From the NCBI GenBank assembly GCA_030747075.1, contig JASLLL010000011.1:18054-82053 (forward strand): a stretch of DNA of 64,000 nt, in the 5' to 3' direction. The stretch comes from Gemmatimonadota bacterium. Lineage in GTDB: Bacteria > ARS69. The position numbers and the translations under genes were made by a program. Shown piece by piece: positions 61,617 to 64,000 of this stretch (its first letter is position 1; each line of letters opens with the position of its first letter). Below the pieces are notes generated by a model. It did no database searches and was not told where the DNA came from. It saw only the letters and a list, made by a program, of their open reading frames with translations.

Positions 61617-62765
61617 CTATGCCGAAAGAAACCGCCGGAGTCGGTCCGCGAGGTCCGGCGCGTCGGCGGGTCGGGCAAGCCCCGTGGCGGAAATGCGCAC
61701 ATGGCCGGGCGTGCCGAAATCCGTCCCCGGGGTGAAGCCGACCCCGGCCTCCCGCGCGAGGCGCGTGCAGAAGGACAATGCGTCCGCCGCGCCGGTGAGA
61801 CGCATGGCCTCCGTGGCGTCGGCGAAGAGACAGAATCCACCCTCCGGGTCCGGAGCGGGAAGTGCGGTGTCGGAGAGCGCCGAGAGGAGGGCATCCACGC
61901 GGGACCGCACGCACTGCCGCGCCGACGCAAGGAACGAGTCGGGCACTTCCGGCGCGGACACGAGCGCATCCTGGACGATCGTGTTGGGCGGGTTGAGGTG
62001 CGCGGCCTGGAACGCCGTGAAGGCACGCACGAGTTCGGCGTCGGCCAGCGTGTACCCCATGCGCCACCCGCACACGCCGAATGTCTTGGAGAAGCTGTGG
62101 ATGCGAATGACGGGGTCGCCGTCGGCGCCGGGCGCGGGAGAGGGCGGGGGCGCTTCGTTGCGCCCGCCCGCATAGCGGAAGTTCTCATACGCGAGATCCA
62201 TGACCAGATACGCGCCCTGCGCGCGGACGGCCTCGGCGAGGCGGCGTTCCTCTTCGGCGCGAAGGATGGCTCCGGTGGGGTTGCACGGCGACGACAGAAT
62301 GACGGCCCGCGTCTTCGGGGTGAAGGCGGACGCGATCCGGTCTGCATCGAACGCGAAGTCGGGAGCCGAACGCGGCACCGGAATGACGGTGGCCCCGACC
62401 AGCGGCGGCGCGCTGCGATAGGGTCCGTATCCCGGCGTCGGGACCACGACTTCGTCGCCGGGCCGGAGGAGGGTGCCGAGCACGGCCAGCACGGCCAGCT
62501 TCGAACCTTGCGTCACGAACACCTGCCCGGGCGACCACTCTTCCCCGCGCCGCGCGCGCAGACGGACGATGGCGTCGCGGAGCGCGGCCGACCCCTGGCT
62601 GCTCGAGTAATCCCAGTTCCGGACCCGCGCGGCCCGGGCGAGGGCGTCGCGCAGTTCGCCCGGCGGATCGAAGCAGGGAGCGCCGACCAGGAGGTTGTGC
62701 GGGGCGTTCGGCGGGAGCGCGTTCCACACCAGATCGATGCCGCGGCGCGGCGGTCCCTCGATCAT
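61617..62765 (-). CDS. Class I/II PLP-dependent aminotransferase
   Basis: This 382-residue fold-type I enzyme has the SPCNPTG motif at 159-165, D190 for the PLP ring, Lys227 in HSFSKTFG as the Schiff base and R235 in the WRMGY turn. The ATG at 62765 overlaps the stop of the chorismate mutase-prephenate dehydrogenase gene (ATGA). The pairing suggests transamination of 4-hydroxyphenylpyruvate or prephenate in tyrosine and phenylalanine synthesis. Specificity is inferred from context only. Confidence 0.88.
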   Translation of the reverse strand: MIEGPPRRGIDLVWNALPPNAPHNLLVGAPCFDPPGELRDALARAARVRNWDYSSSQGSAALRDAIVRLRARRGEEWSPGQVFVTQGSKLAVLAVLGTLLRPGDEVVVPTPGYGPYRSAPPLVGATVIPVPRSAPDFAFDADRIASAFTPKTRAVILSSPCNPTGAILRAEEERRLAEAVRAQGAYLVMDLAYENFRYAGGRNEAPPPSPAPGADGDPVIRIHSFSKTFGVCGWRMGYTLADAELVRAFTAFQAAHLNPPNTIVQDALVSAPEVPDSFLASARQCVRSRVDALLSALSDTALPAPDPEGGFCLFADATEAMRLTGAADALSFCTRLAREAGVGFTPGTDFGTPGHVRISATGLARPADAPDLADRLRRFLSA

Positions 62766-63892
62766 GGCGCGGCCTCGGCGGGCGGGGAGCCTTCCGATTC
62801 GAAGAAGCACCGCCCGGCGTCCATGATCGCCTCGAAGCGTGCGGCGTCGCCTTCGTCCACGGAGCGGCGAATCTCCTCGAACGCGTCGATCAGCGTCCGC
62901 AGAACCTCTTTCGTGTGCGGGTTGCGCTCCTGGATCTCGTAGTAGAGGCGCGGGTTCTCGGAGGCGACCTCGCGCGTGGTTCCCGCCTGTCTACGGAATG
63001 TCACGCCGCTCACGGCGGCGAGTTCCGCGAACGACAACCCGAAGAGGTCGAGCGCGCGGGCGAAACCGACATTGAGGAGGTGCGCCATGCCGAGAACCGC
63101 GGCCATGTGGCGGTCGTGTTCCGCGAGGTCGACGGGGACCACCTGCGCACTTGTCGCGGTGAAGAGTTCCTCCACGATCGCTTCGTCCCGTGCGTGGCCG
63201 GCGCGGCAGATGAGCACCTGCTTGCCGCTGAGGACACGCGCTCCCGGACCGAACATGGGATGGAATGAAACCACGCGGACGCCGCGTTCCCGGAGCGCGG
63301 AGAGATCGTCGACAAGGTGTGACTTCACGCTGCACATCTCCGCGACCACTCCGGGGGGATTGTGGGAGGCGATCTCGTGGAGCGCGGCGGCCGTCGCGCC
63401 GATCGGGACGGCGAGGAGCGTGAGTTCGGCCCAGGCGGCGCCTTCGGCCAGCGTGGAGACGCGCGGGAACCCGCCTTCGGCATCGGCGGGGTCGTGGACG
63501 CGAACGGTATGCCCCTGCACATGGAGGAAGCGCGAGACCCAGCGGCCCATGCCGCCGCACCCGCCGACGACGAGCACACGCCGCCGGTCGCCGTCGTGGA
63601 GGCTGTCCACCAGCGGGGACTGGGTTTCCACCGCCCGGCGAATGAGGAAGACGGCGAGTTCCTCGCCGACGGACCCGTCGAGCCCCAACTCGCGGGCGCG
63701 GTCCCGAAGACGGGTGACGACACGAGACTCGACTTCGTAGTTCCGGAGCGGAATGCGGGCGTCGCGTTTGAGCATCCCGATCTCGTGGGCGATCTCTCCG
63801 CGCTTCGCAATGAGGCGGAGGATCTCCCCGTCGAGCGACTGGATCTCCCGGCGGTGTTTCGAGAGCGCGTCTTCGAAATCGGGGCGGGTCAT
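62762..63892 (-). CDS. tyrA: Bifunctional chorismate mutase / prephenate dehydrogenase (T-protein)
   Basis: This 376-residue enzyme has an AroQ-type chorismate mutase (about 1-95; LDGEILRLIAKRGEIAHEIG, RNYEVE..V) fused to a prephenate dehydrogenase. The NAD fold has GGCGGMG at 110-116, CSVKSHL and FHPMFGP. The last part is an all-helical dimerisation domain. It is the N-terminal-CM arrangement of enterobacterial TyrA. It makes 4-hydroxyphenylpyruvate from chorismate for the coupled aminotransferase. The ATG at 63892 is the first of the run. No ACT domain is seen. Confidence 0.9.
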   Translation of the reverse strand: MTRPDFEDALSKHRREIQSLDGEILRLIAKRGEIAHEIGMLKRDARIPLRNYEVESRVVTRLRDRARELGLDGSVGEELAVFLIRRAVETQSPLVDSLHDGDRRRVLVVGGCGGMGRWVSRFLHVQGHTVRVHDPADAEGGFPRVSTLAEGAAWAELTLLAVPIGATAAALHEIASHNPPGVVAEMCSVKSHLVDDLSALRERGVRVVSFHPMFGPGARVLSGKQVLICRAGHARDEAIVEELFTATSAQVVPVDLAEHDRHMAAVLGMAHLLNVGFARALDLFGLSFAELAAVSGVTFRRQAGTTREVASENPRLYYEIQERNPHTKEVLRTLIDAFEEIRRSVDEGDAARFEAIMDAGRCFFESEGSPPAEAAP

Positions 63893-64000
63893 GGGGCCTC
63901 CGGTGGCCGGGGGGACCGGCGCCCGGCGTGCGGGGAGGCTAACCGATCGCCGCGGGGATGCCCAGCGTGGGGTGGTCGTGCGTGCTTGGCGCGCGGGGAG

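Overview
This is a GC-rich (roughly 60-65%) chromosomal window from a Gram-negative bacterium, centred on the replication origin. A TonB-dependent receptor, a Wza-like export protein, a Wzz-like chain-length protein and several type I signal peptides indicate an outer membrane. The deep lineage cannot be settled from the sequence. The ancestral dnaA-side gene order, a short GyrB, DciA, GlnRS and NfnAB would fit an uncultured FCB-like or Eisenbacteria-like phylum, but that is inference. No rRNA, tRNA, CRISPR array, transposase or phage gene was found.

Region 1 (1-20 kb) is the origin block. On the minus strand, reading away from the origin, lie rpmH, rnpA, yidD, yidC, mnmE, mnmG, rsmG, parA, parB, an M23 peptidase and a bactofilin. 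On the plus strand lie dnaA, dnaN, recF, dciA, gyrB and gyrA. Strand polarity flips between rpmH and dnaA. DnaA boxes lie on both sides of dnaA (10.5-10.63 kb and 12.24-12.43 kb), and two parS sites lie upstream of parA. A 22-nt perfect inverted repeat encloses about 336 bp between parS and rsmG.

Region 2 (20-26.3 kb) holds a secreted parallel beta-helix protein, hflX, a DUF72 protein, a FakA-FakB-type fusion (DAK2 + DegV) and a pair of unrecognised genes.

Region 3 (26.5-36.2 kb) is a surface-polysaccharide operon. It has an XRE-type regulator with a TTG start, a Wza-like SLBB export protein, a Wzz-like protein, a PAPS sulfotransferase, an O-antigen polymerase/ligase-like protein, a GT2 and two GT4 glycosyltransferases. 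Most neighbours are joined by GTGA or ATGA stop/start overlaps. The product is probably a sulfated exopolysaccharide or O-antigen-like polymer.

Region 4 (36.3-48.6 kb) holds a CoA-transferase-GNAT fusion, a TPR-like probable lipoprotein, a small acidic secreted protein overlapping a TPR-containing sigma-54 activator without a receiver domain, a MATE transporter, a methyltransferase, a TonB-dependent receptor, an intergenic 57-bp direct repeat and glnS.

Region 5 (48.6-64 kb) holds an HNH endonuclease, a membrane glycosyltransferase with a TPR tail coupled to a TrmJ-like RNA methyltransferase, a small helical ferritin-like protein, a polytopic membrane protein, a methyltransferase, a class V aminotransferase/cysteine desulfurase, an SLC13-type transporter with RCK_C domains, an unknown protein, the electron-bifurcating transhydrogenase pair nfnB/nfnA, and an aminotransferase overlapping a chorismate mutase-prephenate dehydrogenase.
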